Assembly: GCA_963846475.1 (NCBI GenBank)
Contig: CAWJVZ010000004.1
Location: forward strand, 1,984,001-2,048,000
Direction of reading: 5' to 3'
DNA from: DASWJZ01 sp963846475
Lineage (GTDB): Bacteria > Pseudomonadota > Alphaproteobacteria > Rhizobiales > Afifellaceae
Length of the DNA stretch: 64,000 nt
The notes below the pieces were generated by a model. The model made no database searches. It saw nothing but the letters and a program-made list of their open reading frames with translations, and was not told the origin of the DNA. The stretch's first letter is position 1; every line of letters begins with the position of its first letter. Positions 53,593-63,791 of the stretch are shown here, piece by piece. Made by a program: the position numbers and the translations under genes.

Positions 53593-54708
53593 ATGGCGTC
53601 GTATATCCTTCGCCGCCTCCTGTTGATGATCCCGACCATCCTCGGGATCATGGCGATCAGCTTCCTCGTCGTGCAGTTCGCCCCGGGCGGCCCCGTCGAG
53701 CGGGTCATCGCCCAGATCCAAGGGACGGACGTCTCGGCGACGGCGCGGATCAGCGGCAGCGGCGGCGGCGATTTCGGTGCGTCGGGAGCCGGTTCGACGG
53801 GGGGTGGGGATGCGGCGCTGAACTCCAAATATCGCGGCGCGCAGGGCCTCGACCCGGAATTCATTGCCGAGCTGGAGAAGCAGTTCGGCTTCGACAAGCC
53901 CGCGCACGAGCGATTCTTCCTGATGATCTGGAATTATGCGCGTTTCGACTTCGGCGAGAGCTATTTCCGCGACGTCTCGGTGCTGTCGCTGATCGCAGAA
54001 AAACTGCCGGTCTCCATATCGCTCGGCCTGTGGATGACGCTGATCTCCTATTCGATCTCCATTCCGCTCGGCATCCGCAAGGCGGTCAAGGACGGCACCA
54101 GCTTCGACGTGTGGACGTCGGGGCTGATCGTCATCGCCTATGCCGTGCCGGGCTTCCTGTTCGCCATCTTCCTCATCGTCTTCTTCGCCGGCGGCACCTT
54201 CTTCGACTGGTTCCCGCTGCGCGGCCTTACCTCAGACACCTGGGCACAGATGTCCTGGCCGGAGCGGATCGCCGATTATTTCTGGCATCTCGCTTTGCCG
54301 CTGATCGCCATGGCCCTCTCCGCCTTCGCGACGACGACGCTCCTCACCAAGAACTCGTTCCTGGACGAGATCCGCAAGCAATACGTCGTGACGGCGCGCT
54401 CCAAGGGCCTCGGCGAGCGCGAAGTGCTCTACGGCCACGTCTTCCGCAACGCCATGCTCCTGGTCATTTCAGGCTTCCCGGGCGCCTTCATCTCCGCCTT
54501 CTTCGCCGGCTCGCTGCTGATCGAGACGATCTTCTCGCTCGACGGGCTCGGCCTCCTCGGCTTCGAGAGCCTGATGAACCGCGACTACCCCGTGGTCTTC
54601 GCGACGCTCTACATCTTCTCGCTGATGGGCCTGTTCGTGCAGCTTATCTCCGACCTCACCTACACCTGGATCGATCCGCGCATCGATTTCGAAAGCCGGG
54701 AGGTGTGA
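53593..54708 (+). CDS. yejB: Peptide ABC transporter permease, YejB type
   Basis: 371 residues. The first helix (RRLLLMIPTILGIMAISFLV) is followed by a periplasmic loop with a Gly/Ser-rich stretch (ISGSGGGDFGASGAGSTGGG) before the conserved LDPEFIAELEKQFGFDKP. The permease loop IRKQYVVTARSKGLGEREVL is the EAA-type contact. It pairs with YejE. Eight bases after the second binding protein. Confidence 0.92.
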   Translation: MASYILRRLLLMIPTILGIMAISFLVVQFAPGGPVERVIAQIQGTDVSATARISGSGGGDFGASGAGSTGGGDAALNSKYRGAQGLDPEFIAELEKQFGFDKPAHERFFLMIWNYARFDFGESYFRDVSVLSLIAEKLPVSISLGLWMTLISYSISIPLGIRKAVKDGTSFDVWTSGLIVIAYAVPGFLFAIFLIVFFAGGTFFDWFPLRGLTSDTWAQMSWPERIADYFWHLALPLIAMALSAFATTTLLTKNSFLDEIRKQYVVTARSKGLGEREVLYGHVFRNAMLLVISGFPGAFISAFFAGSLLIETIFSLDGLGLLGFESLMNRDYPVVFATLYIFSLMGLFVQLISDLTYTWIDPRIDFESREV

Positions 54709-54709
54709 G

Positions 54710-55906
54710 GTGGACGCCAGGACGCCGCCGAACGCACCCGGACCCGACACGCCGCTGGAAACGATCACGCCGCTTCCCGGGCAGGAGATGCCGCCGCCCA
54801 AGCGGACGCGGTTCGCGTTCTCGCCGATCAACCGGCGGCGCTGGGCGAATTTTGTCGCCAACCGGCGCGGTTTCTGGTCGCTATGGATTTTCCTTGTCCT
54901 GTTCGTGCTGTCGCTCTTCGCCGAGTTCCTGGCCAGCGACAGGCCGATCCTCGCCTCCTATAAGGGCGAGCTGCTGTTTCCCACCTTCATCGATTATCCC
55001 GAAGAGAAGTTCGGCGGCTTTCTCGCCGTGACGGATTACCGGGCGCCTTTCGTGCAGGACGAGATCGAGGCGAACGGCTGGATGATCTGGCCGCCGATCC
55101 GCTATTCCTACCAGACGATCAACAGCGAAATCCCCGAGCCGGCGCCGGCGCATCCCTCGTGGATGCTCGACAAGGAGACGCGCTGCAGGGCCTACGCGGA
55201 GGGCGTCAACGACAAGAACTGCACGATCTGGAACTGGAACTGGCTCGGCACCGACGACCAGGCGCGCGACGTGCTGGCCCGGCTCATCTACGGCTTCCGA
55301 CTGTCCGTGCTGTTCGGCTTCGCGCTCACAATCGTCTCGTCCTTCGTCGGCGTGACGGCCGGCGCGCTGCAGGGTTATTTCGGCGGCCGCGTCGACCTGT
55401 TCTTCCAGCGCTTCATCGAGATCTGGACGTCGATCCCGTCGCTTTACCTGCTGCTGATCATCTCCTCGGTGCTGGTGCCAGGTTTCTGGGTGCTGCTCGG
55501 CATCCTGCTCCTGTTCTCCTGGGTGGCGCTGGTCGGCGTCGTCCGAGCGGAGTTTTTGCGGGCGCGCAACTTCGAATACGTCAAGGCGGCGCGGGCGCTG
55601 GGCGTCGGCAATCTCACCATCATGTTCCGCCACCTGCTGCCCAACGCCATGGTGGCGACGCTGACCTTCATGCCGTTCATCCTGAACGGCTCGATCACCA
55701 CGCTCACTTCGCTCGACTTCCTCGGCCTCGGCATGCCGCCCGGCTCGCCCTCGCTCGGCGAGCTTCTGGCGCAGGGCAAGAACAATCTGCAGGCGCCGTG
55801 GCTCGGCATCACCGGCTTCATCGTGATCTCGCTGATGCTGTCGCTCTTGATCTTCGTCGGCGAGGCGGTGCGCGACGCCTTCGACCCGCGCAAGACGTTT
55901 GCCTGA
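54710..55906 (+). CDS. yejE: Peptide ABC transporter permease, YejE type
   Basis: 398 residues from GTG one base after yejB. RFAFSPINRRRWANFVANRR is the characteristic YejE front. A large periplasmic segment (about 80-185) includes WNWNWLGTDDQARDVLARLI. The EAA loop is RNFEYVKAARALGVGNLTIM. The next gene is a toxin-antitoxin module rather than the expected ATPase. Confidence 0.93.
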   Translation: MDARTPPNAPGPDTPLETITPLPGQEMPPPKRTRFAFSPINRRRWANFVANRRGFWSLWIFLVLFVLSLFAEFLASDRPILASYKGELLFPTFIDYPEEKFGGFLAVTDYRAPFVQDEIEANGWMIWPPIRYSYQTINSEIPEPAPAHPSWMLDKETRCRAYAEGVNDKNCTIWNWNWLGTDDQARDVLARLIYGFRLSVLFGFALTIVSSFVGVTAGALQGYFGGRVDLFFQRFIEIWTSIPSLYLLLIISSVLVPGFWVLLGILLLFSWVALVGVVRAEFLRARNFEYVKAARALGVGNLTIMFRHLLPNAMVATLTFMPFILNGSITTLTSLDFLGLGMPPGSPSLGELLAQGKNNLQAPWLGITGFIVISLMLSLLIFVGEAVRDAFDPRKTFA

Positions 55907-55915
55907 GAAGCGGCT

Positions 55916-56164
55916 ATGGGTCTGAACATCAAAAACGATCGCGTGCATGAGCTGGCCCGCATTCTGTCCCAAGCGACGGGGAAGACCCTGACGGCGGTGA
56001 TAGAGGAAGCGCTCGAAGACAAGCTGACGCGGTTGGAGCAAGACCGCGAAGTGACGGGGAAGGTGGCTTGGCTCGAAGCCCGCCTCAAGGAGCTTGGACC
56101 GCCACCTCCGGGCTTAACGAGCGACCACTCCGATCTTTATGACGAACCCGGCCTGCCAGCGTGA
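55916..56164 (+). CDS. VapB-like antitoxin (Rv0623-type)
   Basis: 82 residues: MGLNIKNDRVHELARILSQA then TGKTLTAVIEEALEDKL, the front of PSK-operon/Rv0623-type antitoxins. The C-terminal half (DHSDLYDEPGLPA) is the flexible toxin-binding tail. It starts nine bases after yejE and its stop overlaps the vapC GTG. Confidence 0.85.
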   Translation: MGLNIKNDRVHELARILSQATGKTLTAVIEEALEDKLTRLEQDREVTGKVAWLEARLKELGPPPPGLTSDHSDLYDEPGLPA

Positions 56165-56564
56165 TTGTGGATGCGTCCGCACTTCTTGCCATCGTGCTCG
56201 GCGAGGACGACCGCGCGAGCGCTTCTACTTGTCGCTCGGGCGGTCGGCGAGTTCGTCGGTGTCTCCCGTCAATTATGTCGAGGCGGCAATTCGAGCCGAT
56301 CGGGACAGCGATCCCCGTCGCGGCGAATTTCTCGACGAGGTCATTCAGCGGTTTGACGTCAGATTGGCCTCGATTACCCCCGAACAAGCGATGATCGCCC
56401 GCCACGCCTATCGTCGCTTTGGCACGGGCAAGCACCCGGCGCGCCTCAACCTCGGCGACTGTTTCGCCTACGCGCTCGCCAAGGCGCGGCGAGAGCCACT
56501 CCTCTTCAAGGGCGGCGACTTGGCCCATCCGGATATTCTGGTCGAGATCGAGCGCGCGCTTTGA
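56161..56564 (+). pseudogene. VapC-like PIN-domain toxin (two-base frameshift near 56218)
   Basis: About 133 residues once joined. MIVDASALLAIVLGEDDRA carries the first PIN Asp; the second frame gives VSPVNYVEAAIRADRD (Glu) and LNLGDCFAYALAKARREPLL (Asp pair region) and ends HPDILVEIERAL. Dropping one GC in CGCGCGAGCGC restores DDRERFYLSLG. It begins with GTGA overlap to vapB and its TGA overlaps the yejF TTG. Confidence 0.8.
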
Positions 56565-58195
56565 CGTACCTCCTCCTCTCCGTCCGCGACCTGCATGTCG
56601 ACTTCCGCCAGGGCGGCGACATTGTGCATGCGGTGCGCGGCGTGTCCTTCGACCTGCAGGAAAAGGAGACCGTGGCGCTGGTCGGCGAGTCCGGCTCGGG
56701 CAAATCGGTGACGGCGCTGTCGGTGCTGAAGCTCCTGCCCTACCCGCCGGCGCACCATCCCGGCGGGGTCGATCCGCTTCAAGGGCGAGGAGCTGATCGA
56801 CGCCGACGAGGCGACGCTTCGAAAGGTGCGCGGCAACCAGATCTCGATGATCTTTCAGGAGCCGATGACCTCGCTCAACCCGCTGCACACGGTGGAGCGG
56901 CAGGTCGGCGAGATTCTCGACGTGCATCGCGGCATGAGCGGCGCGGCGGCGCGCGTCGCGCGTGCTGGAGCTCCTCAACCAGGTCGGCATCCGCGAGCCG
57001 GAGAAGCGGCTCGGCTCCTATCCGCACCAGCTCTCCGGCGGCCAGCGCCAGCGCGTCATGATCGCCATGGCGCTCGCCAACGAGCCGGACCTGTTGATCG
57101 CCGACGAGCCGACGACGGCGCTCGACGTCACCGTGCAGGCGCAGATCCTGCGAGCTTCTCGCCCAGCTGAAGGCCGACACCGGCCTGGCGATGCTGTTCA
57201 TCACCCATGACCTCGGCATCGTGCGGAAAATCGCCGACCGGGTCTGCGTCATGACCAAGGGCGAGATCGTCGAGCGGGGCCGACCGAAGAGGTGTTCACC
57301 AAGCCGCAGCACCCCTACACAAGACACCTGCTCGCCGCCGAGCCGAAGGGCCGCCCGCCGGAGCGCAAGCCCGACGCGCCGATCATCATGCGCGGCGACG
57401 ACATCAAGGTCTGGTTCCCGATCCGCCGCGGCTTCCTCCGCCGCACCGTCGGCCACATCAAGGCGGTCGACGGCATCGATCGTGGCCGTCCGCGAAGGGC
57501 AGACGCTCGGCGTCGTCGGCGAGTCCGGCTCCGGCAAGACGACGCTCGGGCTGGCGCTCCTGCGGCTCATCTCCTCGGAGGGGCGCATCGTCTTCCTCGG
57601 CCGCGACATCCAGGAGACGCGGTTCAAGGAGACGCGGCCGCTCCGCGCCGACATGCAGATCGTCTTCCAGGACCCCTACGGCTCGCTCAGCCCGCGCATG
57701 GTGGTGGGCGACGTCGTGGCGGAGGGGCTGCGGGTGCACGAGCCCGATCTTGGCGGCGGAGGAGCGCGACGCGCGCGTCGTCCGCGCGCTCGAGCGAAGT
57801 CGGCATCGATCCGGAGAGCCGCTTCCGCTACCCGCACGAATTCTCCGGCGGGCAGCGGCAGCGCATCGCCATCGCCCGCGCCATGGTGCTGGAGCCGCGC
57901 TTCGTCATGCTCGACGAGCCGACCTCGGCGCTCGACATGAGCGTGCAGGCGCAGGTCGTCGACCTCCTGCGCGAGCTGCAGGAGCGGCACAACCTCTCCT
58001 ACCTCTTCATCAGCCACGATCTGAAGGTGGTGCGGGCGCTCGCCAACGACGTGATCGTCATGCGCGACGGCAAGGTCGTCGAGGCCGGCACGGCCGACGA
58101 GATCTTCGACGAGCCCGCAGACCGACTACACCCGCGCGCTGATGGCGGCCGCCTTCTCGCTGCAGGTCGCGCACGTCGCCGCCGTGCGCGAATAA
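56561..58195 (+). pseudogene. yejF: Peptide ABC transporter dual ATP-binding protein, YejF type (many frameshifts)
   Basis: About 541 residues when joined, with two ABC domains. First: LVGESGSGKSVTALSVLKLL, SMIFQEPMTSLNPLHTVERQ, LSGGQRQRVMIAMAL. Second: GVVGESGSGKTTLGLALLRL, IVFQDPYGSLSPRM, FSGGQRQRIAIARAMVLEP. Nine surplus bases (near 56764, 56961, 57151, 57274, 57281, 57481, 57754, 57795 and 58116) account for every shift and leave the TAA at 58193 in frame with the TTG start. All motifs are intact, so the gene is probably functional. Confidence 0.85.
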
Positions 58196-58207
58196 TCTCT
58201 GGGACGC

Positions 58208-59188
58208 ATGAAGCCGGCGCTGCTGGTCGCCACAAAGGGCTGGGACGCGGAGAGCTGGGCGCGGCGCATCCGCCCGCTCCTGCCCGAGCGTCCCATCCTG
58301 CTGCACCGACCGCGACCGGCATCTATCACGGCGCCGACGAGGACGCTTGCCGGCGTCCACTACATCCTCGCCTGGAAGCCGCTGCAGGAGACGCTCGACC
58401 GGCTGCCGAGCCTGCGCGTGATCTTCTCGCTCGGCGCCGGCGTCGACCACATTTTCGCGCTGGCGCGGCTTCCCGACGTGCCGATCGTGCGGATCGTCGA
58501 TCCGCGACCTGACGGCCCGCATGACCGAATATGTCGTGTGGCAAGTGCTGCATCATCTGCGGCTGCGGCGCCGACCTATGCGGCGGCACCAGACGGCAGC
58601 ATGTCTGGCGCGAGTCGACCAGCCGGCCGCGCACCAGGTCACTGTCGGGATCATGGGCCTCGGCGTAATGGGCCGCGAGCGCCGCAGAGGTGCTTGCTCC
58701 GGCTCGGCTTCACGGTGCGCGGCTGGACGCGCTCAGCCGAAGCACGATGGCGGGCGTCGAAATCGTTCCACGGAGCGGAGGGGCTCGACGCTTTCCTGGC
58801 CGGCACCGACATCCTGGTCTCGCTGCTGCCGCTGACGCCGGAGACACGCGGCCTGATCGATCTGCCGCTGTTGCGAAAGCTGCGGCGCGACGGCCCGCTC
58901 GGCGGCCCGATCCTCATCAATGCCGGACGCGGCGGCAGCCAGGTCGAGGCGGACATCGTCGCGGCGCTCCGCGACGGCACGCTCGCCGGCGCCAGCCTCG
59001 ACGTGTTCGAGACCGAGCCGCTGCCGGCCGACAGCCCGCTCTGGGATTTCGACAATGTGGTGATCACGCCGCATGTGGCGGCGGTCTCCGACCCGCAGGC
59101 GCTCGCCGGGCAGATCGCCGGCCAGATCGAGGCTTTCGAGCGCGGCGAGCAGCTCAAGAACCGCGTCGACCCGCGACGCGGCTACTGA
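58208..59188 (+). CDS. D-2-hydroxyacid dehydrogenase, GhrA-like (internally scrambled frame)
   Basis: A single 326-residue frame opens and closes correctly, but two internal stretches (about residues 33-50 and 100-170) read as nonsense while other frames give GIYHGADEDA, MTEYVVWQVLHHLRL and QHVWRE. Conserved parts are VIFSLGAGVDHIFALARLP, the NAD site VGIMGLGVMG, LVSLLPLTPETRGLI, LINAGRGG (catalytic Arg region) and VITPHVAAVS. It reduces glyoxylate or hydroxypyruvate. Multiple small base gains summing to a multiple of three explain the pattern. Confidence 0.75.
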   Translation: MKPALLVATKGWDAESWARRIRPLLPERPILLHRPRPASITAPTRTLAGVHYILAWKPLQETLDRLPSLRVIFSLGAGVDHIFALARLPDVPIVRIVDPRPDGPHDRICRVASAASSAAAAPTYAAAPDGSMSGASRPAGRAPGHCRDHGPRRNGPRAPQRCLLRLGFTVRGWTRSAEARWRASKSFHGAEGLDAFLAGTDILVSLLPLTPETRGLIDLPLLRKLRRDGPLGGPILINAGRGGSQVEADIVAALRDGTLAGASLDVFETEPLPADSPLWDFDNVVITPHVAAVSDPQALAGQIAGQIEAFERGEQLKNRVDPRRGY

Positions 59189-59990
59189 ACGGCCCGACCA
59201 TCGCGGTGTTCAGCGCCAGGATCGTGTCGCTGCGGTCGTGCGGCAGCGACTGGAAGCTCGAGCGATTCCAGAATCGACTCCGACGCGCGCCCTGAGGTTC
59301 GGCCGTTTGTCGGTGGCGCGCGACATCCACCGCGATGACGCGCGTGCGGCGCAGCGTGCGCATGCCGCCGGCGAGGATTTCCGGCTCGACCCCTTCGCCG
59401 TCGACCTTCATGAAATCGATGACCGGCAGGCGCGTCATGAACTGCGGCAGCTGGTCGAGCGGCCAGGCTTCCACGTCGGCGTAGCCGCGAATTCGCCTTG
59501 CCGTCCTCGATCAGCGAGCTTTCCGCGGTATCGGCCGAGCCGTGCAGGCGCAGATTGCGCGCGCTCCTTCCACAGCGCGTAGCGGAAGGCTCTGCACGTC
59601 GGCCCGCGCCGCGAAGATTGCGCTCCAGGCAGGCAAAGGCGAGCGGATCCGGCTCGAACGCGATCACGCTGCGCGCCGGCATCGGCGCACCAGAGCGTGA
59701 ACTCGCCGATCCCGGCGCCGATATCGACGACCACGTCGCCCTCGCGCGGCACATAGCCGGTGCCGCCGACATATTTGTCCGCGACGGCGTCGAGCTCGGC
59801 GCTGATGCCGCTTCGAAAACGCGTCGCCCAGCTGACATGCGGGATGCAGAGCTGCGCGGAGCCCGTCATCGACGCGCAGCAGACCCGCATCACGCTGCAG
59901 CGAAACCGCCCGCCCGCGGCCGTTCCGCCTGGCATGCCAGGAGAGCGCCAGGCGGTGGTAATGAAGGAGGAGACGGCTCTGCAGCCGCGG
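59154..59990 (-). pseudogene. FkbM family methyltransferase (several frameshifts)
   Basis: The core is FkbM-like: AELDAVADKYVGGTGYVPRE, GDVVVDIGAGIGEFTLWCAD (SAM site), VIAFEPDPLAFACLERNLRG, LPVIDFMKVDGEGVEPEILA and the ending DTILALN. The pieces lie in three frames; dropping a C at, for example, GGCGCGCAGC and TTCGCGGCTA rejoins them. The 5' end is unclear, with no good start before about 59990 to 60015. The family methylates sugar or polyketide hydroxyls. The end overlaps the dehydrogenase gene. Confidence 0.65.
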
Positions 59991-60081
59991 CAGTGAGTGA
60001 TTGGGACTGCGGCACCGGGTTACGTCGGACAGCCGGAATTTACGAGGCCTGTATAGCCCGTCTCGGCAAGGCTTGCAGCGG

Positions 60082-60966
60082 CTAAAGCGCTTCGATGCGG
60101 CGGATCGACGTGACAACGCTGCCGCGCCGGGCGATCCGCTCGACGGCTTCGGCGAGCGGCTCGACCGCCACCGCCATGTGGTGAGCATTGGCGTGCAGCA
60201 GTTCCGTGCCGTCGCGCATGATGCCGACATGGCCCCTCCAGAACACGAGGTCGCCGCGCCGAAGCGGCGGCAGTGCCGTCGTCGCGTTGCCGAGCCTGGT
60301 GCCGAGCGCTGCCTCCTGCATGTCGGTGTCGCGCGGCGCAGCGATGCCGCAGGCCTGCAGCGCGACCTGCACCAGGCCGGAGCAGTCGATGCCGAGAGCT
60401 GGTCTTGCCGCCCCAGAGATAGGGCGTGCCAAGAAACCGCTCGGCGACGGACGTCCAGTCGTGCTCGAAGGCGGTCGAGCGGCGCGAGATGCTGGACGAC
60501 GATCGCTCCGGCCGGCGCGATCAGGGCGTAGCGGGCGTTCTTGTCCTCCGCCTCGCCGGTGACCGCCACCCGCGCGCCGAGCGGCAGGGCGGTCGAGCGG
60601 CGGCGATTTGATGTCCGGCTCGGCGAAGGCGAAGCGTGCGGAGCGCCGATCACCTTGTGCGTGGGCTCGGGCCAGGTCTCCGGACAGCGCGTCGACGGGA
60701 ATCCAGCCGACATAACGGTCGGTCTCGCAGCTGCGCCCAAGCCCAGCCCTCGGCCGTCGTCTCGAACACGGTGACGGGCTCGCCGCAGAGCGCCTCGGTT
60801 TCCAGCCGGGCGTCCGCCGCGGGGGCGCTCGCGCACCGGCGCCTGCGGCGCGCTGACCCGCAGCGCTTCGCCACGCACGAAACGCGCCGCCTGGACTTTC
60901 CCCGCCAGCGCAAGCGTCGGCGAGGTCGGGGCGGAATGCGTTGAGACGCGGATCGAGGGCGTTCAC
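60082..60966 (-). pseudogene. NlpC/P60 (C40) peptidase with bacterial SH3-like front (several frameshifts)
   Basis: The joined product is about 290 residues from a GTG at 60966 (MNALDPRLNAFRPDLAD). The SH3-like part appears as LRVSAPQAPVRER, EPVTVFETTAEGWAWAQL and DRYVGWIPVDAL. The catalytic domain has GIDCSGLVQVALQACG (Cys), GDLVFWRGHVGIM (His) and HANAHHMAV. Seven or more surplus bases are needed. It cleaves peptidoglycan stem peptides. It is 17 bases downstream of the MarR gene and next to an M17 peptidase, an order common in Rhizobiales. Confidence 0.75.
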
Positions 60967-60982
60967 GGCAGATCCGTCCGCA

Positions 60983-61336
60983 TCAGGACGGCAGCGCGGC
61001 CGCCTTGGCGACGACGAGGTCGCCGAGCCGCTCCAGGAACAAGCGCGCCGTTCACCGTGCGCTGGACGAGCACGTTGCGGCGGTCGGCCGGATCGCGCTT
61101 GCGGGTGACCAGGCCGTGGCGCCCCATCGTGTCGAGCGCCCGGGTGATCACCGGCTTGGTGACGCCGAGCTTGGCGGCGAGCGCCCGCACCGTGTGCGGC
61201 TGCGGGTCGAGGTAGATGGTGATCAGCACGCGTGATCTGCCGGGCCGAAAGGTCCGGCTCGTCGTCCGCGCACCAGGGCGAGCGACACGTCGTGCCACAG
61301 CCTGAGCGCCTGTCCGGGTCGCATCTGAACGGCCAT
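60983..61336 (-). pseudogene. MarR family transcriptional regulator (about three frameshifts)
   Basis: About 115 residues from the ATG at 61336 (MAVQMRPGQALRLWHDVSLA). The winged helix is clear in the middle frame: TVRALAAKLGVTKPVITRAL, DTMGRHGLVTRKRDPADRRN. Dropping one base at GTGCGCGGACG, ATCACGCGTG and GGCGCGCTTG joins the three parts and ends AKAAALPS. It probably regulates a neighbouring gene. Confidence 0.72.
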
Positions 61337-61405
61337 GCCCAACCGCGCGGGTTGTTTCGGAGCCGAACCGATTAGACGCGGCGAAGCGGCAAATGGGCAA
61401 GGGGC

Positions 61406-62790
61406 TCAGCCATAGCGCTTCGACAGATAGCGGAACAAAGCGCGGATCGCCTGCGCTTCGCCGCCTTCCGGACCGATCGGGCGGGCTGTCGGATTCCAGG
61501 CAAAGATGTCGAAATGGGCGAAGGTCGTCGCCGCGGCGACGAAGCGGCGGAGGAAGAGGGCGGCGACGATGGAGCCGGCAAAGGCGTTGCTCGAGATGTG
61601 GTTGAGATCGGCGATCTTGGAGGACAGCCAGCTGTCGTAGGGCTTCCAAAGCGGCATGCGCCAGACCGGGTCGTGCACCTCGGCGGCGGCGGCTTCGAGC
61701 GCGCCGACGAAGTCCGCATCGTCGCAGAAGTACGGCGGCAGCTCCGGACCCGAGCGCGACGCGGGCGGCGCCGGTCAGCGTCGCCATGCTGACCAGGAGC
61801 TCCGGCGCCTCCTCGTCGGCCAGCGCCAGCGCGTCGGCAAGCACCAGCCGGCCTTCCGCGTCGGTATTGCCGATCTCCACACTCAGACCCTTGCGGCTCT
61901 TGAGAACGTCGCCCGGCCGGAAGGCGCGGCCGGAAATGGCGTTCTCGGCGGCCGGGATGAGCACCCGCAGCCGGAGCTTCAGGCCGGCATCCATGATCAT
62001 GCGAGGCGAGGCCGAGCACGTTGGCGGCGCCGCCCATGTCCTTCTTCATCAGCGCCATGCCGCTCGGCGGCTTGATGTCGAGCCCGCCGGTGTCGAAGAC
62101 GATGCCCTTGCCGACCAGCGTCACCTTCGGATCGCTGTCGGAGCCCCAGCGGATGTCGATCAGGCAGGGCGGCCGATCGCTGCCGATGCCGACGGCATGG
62201 ACCATCGGGAAATCGCGCACCAGCGCCTCCCCATCGACGACCGAGAGGCTCGCGCCGAAACGGGCCGCGAGAGCGCCGGCGGCGTGCGCCAGATCGTGCG
62301 GCGACAGATCGTTGGCGGGCGTGTTGATCAGGTCGCGGGCGAGGAAGACGCCCTCGCGGATCCGCTCGAGCGCGGCGGCGTCGACGCCGTCCGGCGGGGC
62401 GAGCCGCGACGCCGTTCTCTTTCGGCTTGCGGTAGCGGTCGAAGCGGTAGGTGCCGAGCACGAAGGCGAGCGCCGCAAGGGCGGGATCGTCGTCACCGCC
62501 GGCCAGCCGGTAGGCGCCCTTCGGCAGCGCCGGCGGCAAGCTTGCCGATGAGGAGCGGGTTCCGATCGGCGTCGGGGCCGCCCAGGCCGAACAGCACGCG
62601 GGCGATATTCCCGCCGCCGTCCGGCAGGAGAACATGCGTGCCGGCCTCCGCCTTGAAATTCTGGGCGGCGGCGAAGCCGCGCTCGCGCTCGTCGATGCCC
62701 TGGAGGAACGTCTCGAGCTCCTCCGCCCGGACGGCGTGGATCGGAATGGCGGCATCGCCGGCCTCGGGGCATCGTCGAAGCGTCGGTCAT
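61406..62790 (-). pseudogene. Leucyl aminopeptidase family protein, M17 (several frameshifts)
   Basis: About 460 residues from the ATG at 62790. M17 motifs: ARDLINTPANDLSPHDLA, VTLVGKGIVFDTGGLDIKP (metal and catalytic Lys region), MKKDMGGAANVLGLA and the signature GNTDAEGRLVLADALA. The C-terminus is AIRALFRYLSKRYG. The pieces occupy all three frames. Cytoplasmic exopeptidase with two metal ions. Confidence 0.78.
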
Positions 62791-62924
62791 GTTCGACCTG
62801 TTGCGGATCGCGCCCTGATTAGGGCCGGCCCGCCGGGCCTGCAATGTTCAAACAACGTTAACGAACCCTTAGCGACTGGGGTCCTAACGCTTGCGGAGAG
62901 GAATCGCATTCGGGGCGACGGGAG

Positions 62925-63736
62925 ATGGGCTACCGGACCGGCGGGCCAGTGCAGCGGCAGCACCTGCGCAGCGCGCTTGCCGCTTCCCTTTTGGCGCTGG
63001 CGCTGGCCGGCTGCCAGACCCCGGGATCGAAGAACCCGGCGCAAACCGGCTCGATCGGCACCAGCGCCGTCCTTACCTCGTCCGACCTCAGCCCGGAGCA
63101 GGCGCTCGCCGCCATCCAGCGGTGGGGCAGCGCCTATGGACGCGACGAGAAGGACAAGATAGCGGCGCTGAATTTTGCCGCCGCGCTCCGCGCCGCCGGC
63201 GAGACCAGGCAGGCCGTCGCGGTCATGCGCAAGGCTGCCATCTACCATCCGACCGACCGCGAGGTGCTGGCCGCCTTCGGCAAGGCGCTCGCCGCCAACG
63301 GCCAGTTCCAGGAGGCGCTCGAAACGGTTCGCCGCGCTCAGCGCGAGGACAATCCGGACTGGCAGCTGCTCGCGACCGAGGGCGGCATCCTCGATTCGCT
63401 CGGGCGACCACGAGACGGCCGCGAACACTCTATCGGCAGGCGCTGGTGCTGGCGCCCGGCGAGCCGCAGATCCTCAACAATCTCGGCCTTTCGTACCTGC
63501 TGACGAGCGAGCTCGACAAGGCGGAGGAAGTGCTGCGGCGCGCCGTCGCGAGCCCCCGGGCGACGCTCAAGGTCAAGCAGAACCTGGCTCTTGTGCTCGG
63601 CATGCAGGGCAAGCAGCCCGCCACCGCCGACGCCCCCGCGGCAGCAAGCGTCATTCCGGAGCCGGCGGAAGAGGCGGCCCTGAAGCCGCCGGCGGCCGAG
63701 CAGGACGTCTGGAAGGAGCTCGCCGAGAGCGGTTGA
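62925..63736 (+). pseudogene. TadD-like tetratricopeptide lipoprotein (two frameshifts near 63410-63430)
   Basis: About 269 residues when joined. A lipoprotein signal peptide ends at ALALAGCQT (lipidated Cys). TPR units follow (GETRQAVAVMRKAAIYHPTD, GQFQEALETVRRAQREDNP, LNNLGLSYLLTSELDKAEEV). Dropping a base in CTCGGGCGACC and ACACTCTATCG gives SLGDHETAANTYRQALVLAP and one frame to the stop. TadD supports Flp/Tad pilus assembly at the outer membrane. No other tad gene is in view. Confidence 0.8.
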
Positions 63737-63791
63737 AGCCGGGCCTATGCTCTCCCGTTCAAGGGGAGACAATGAACGCACGAAGAGACCT

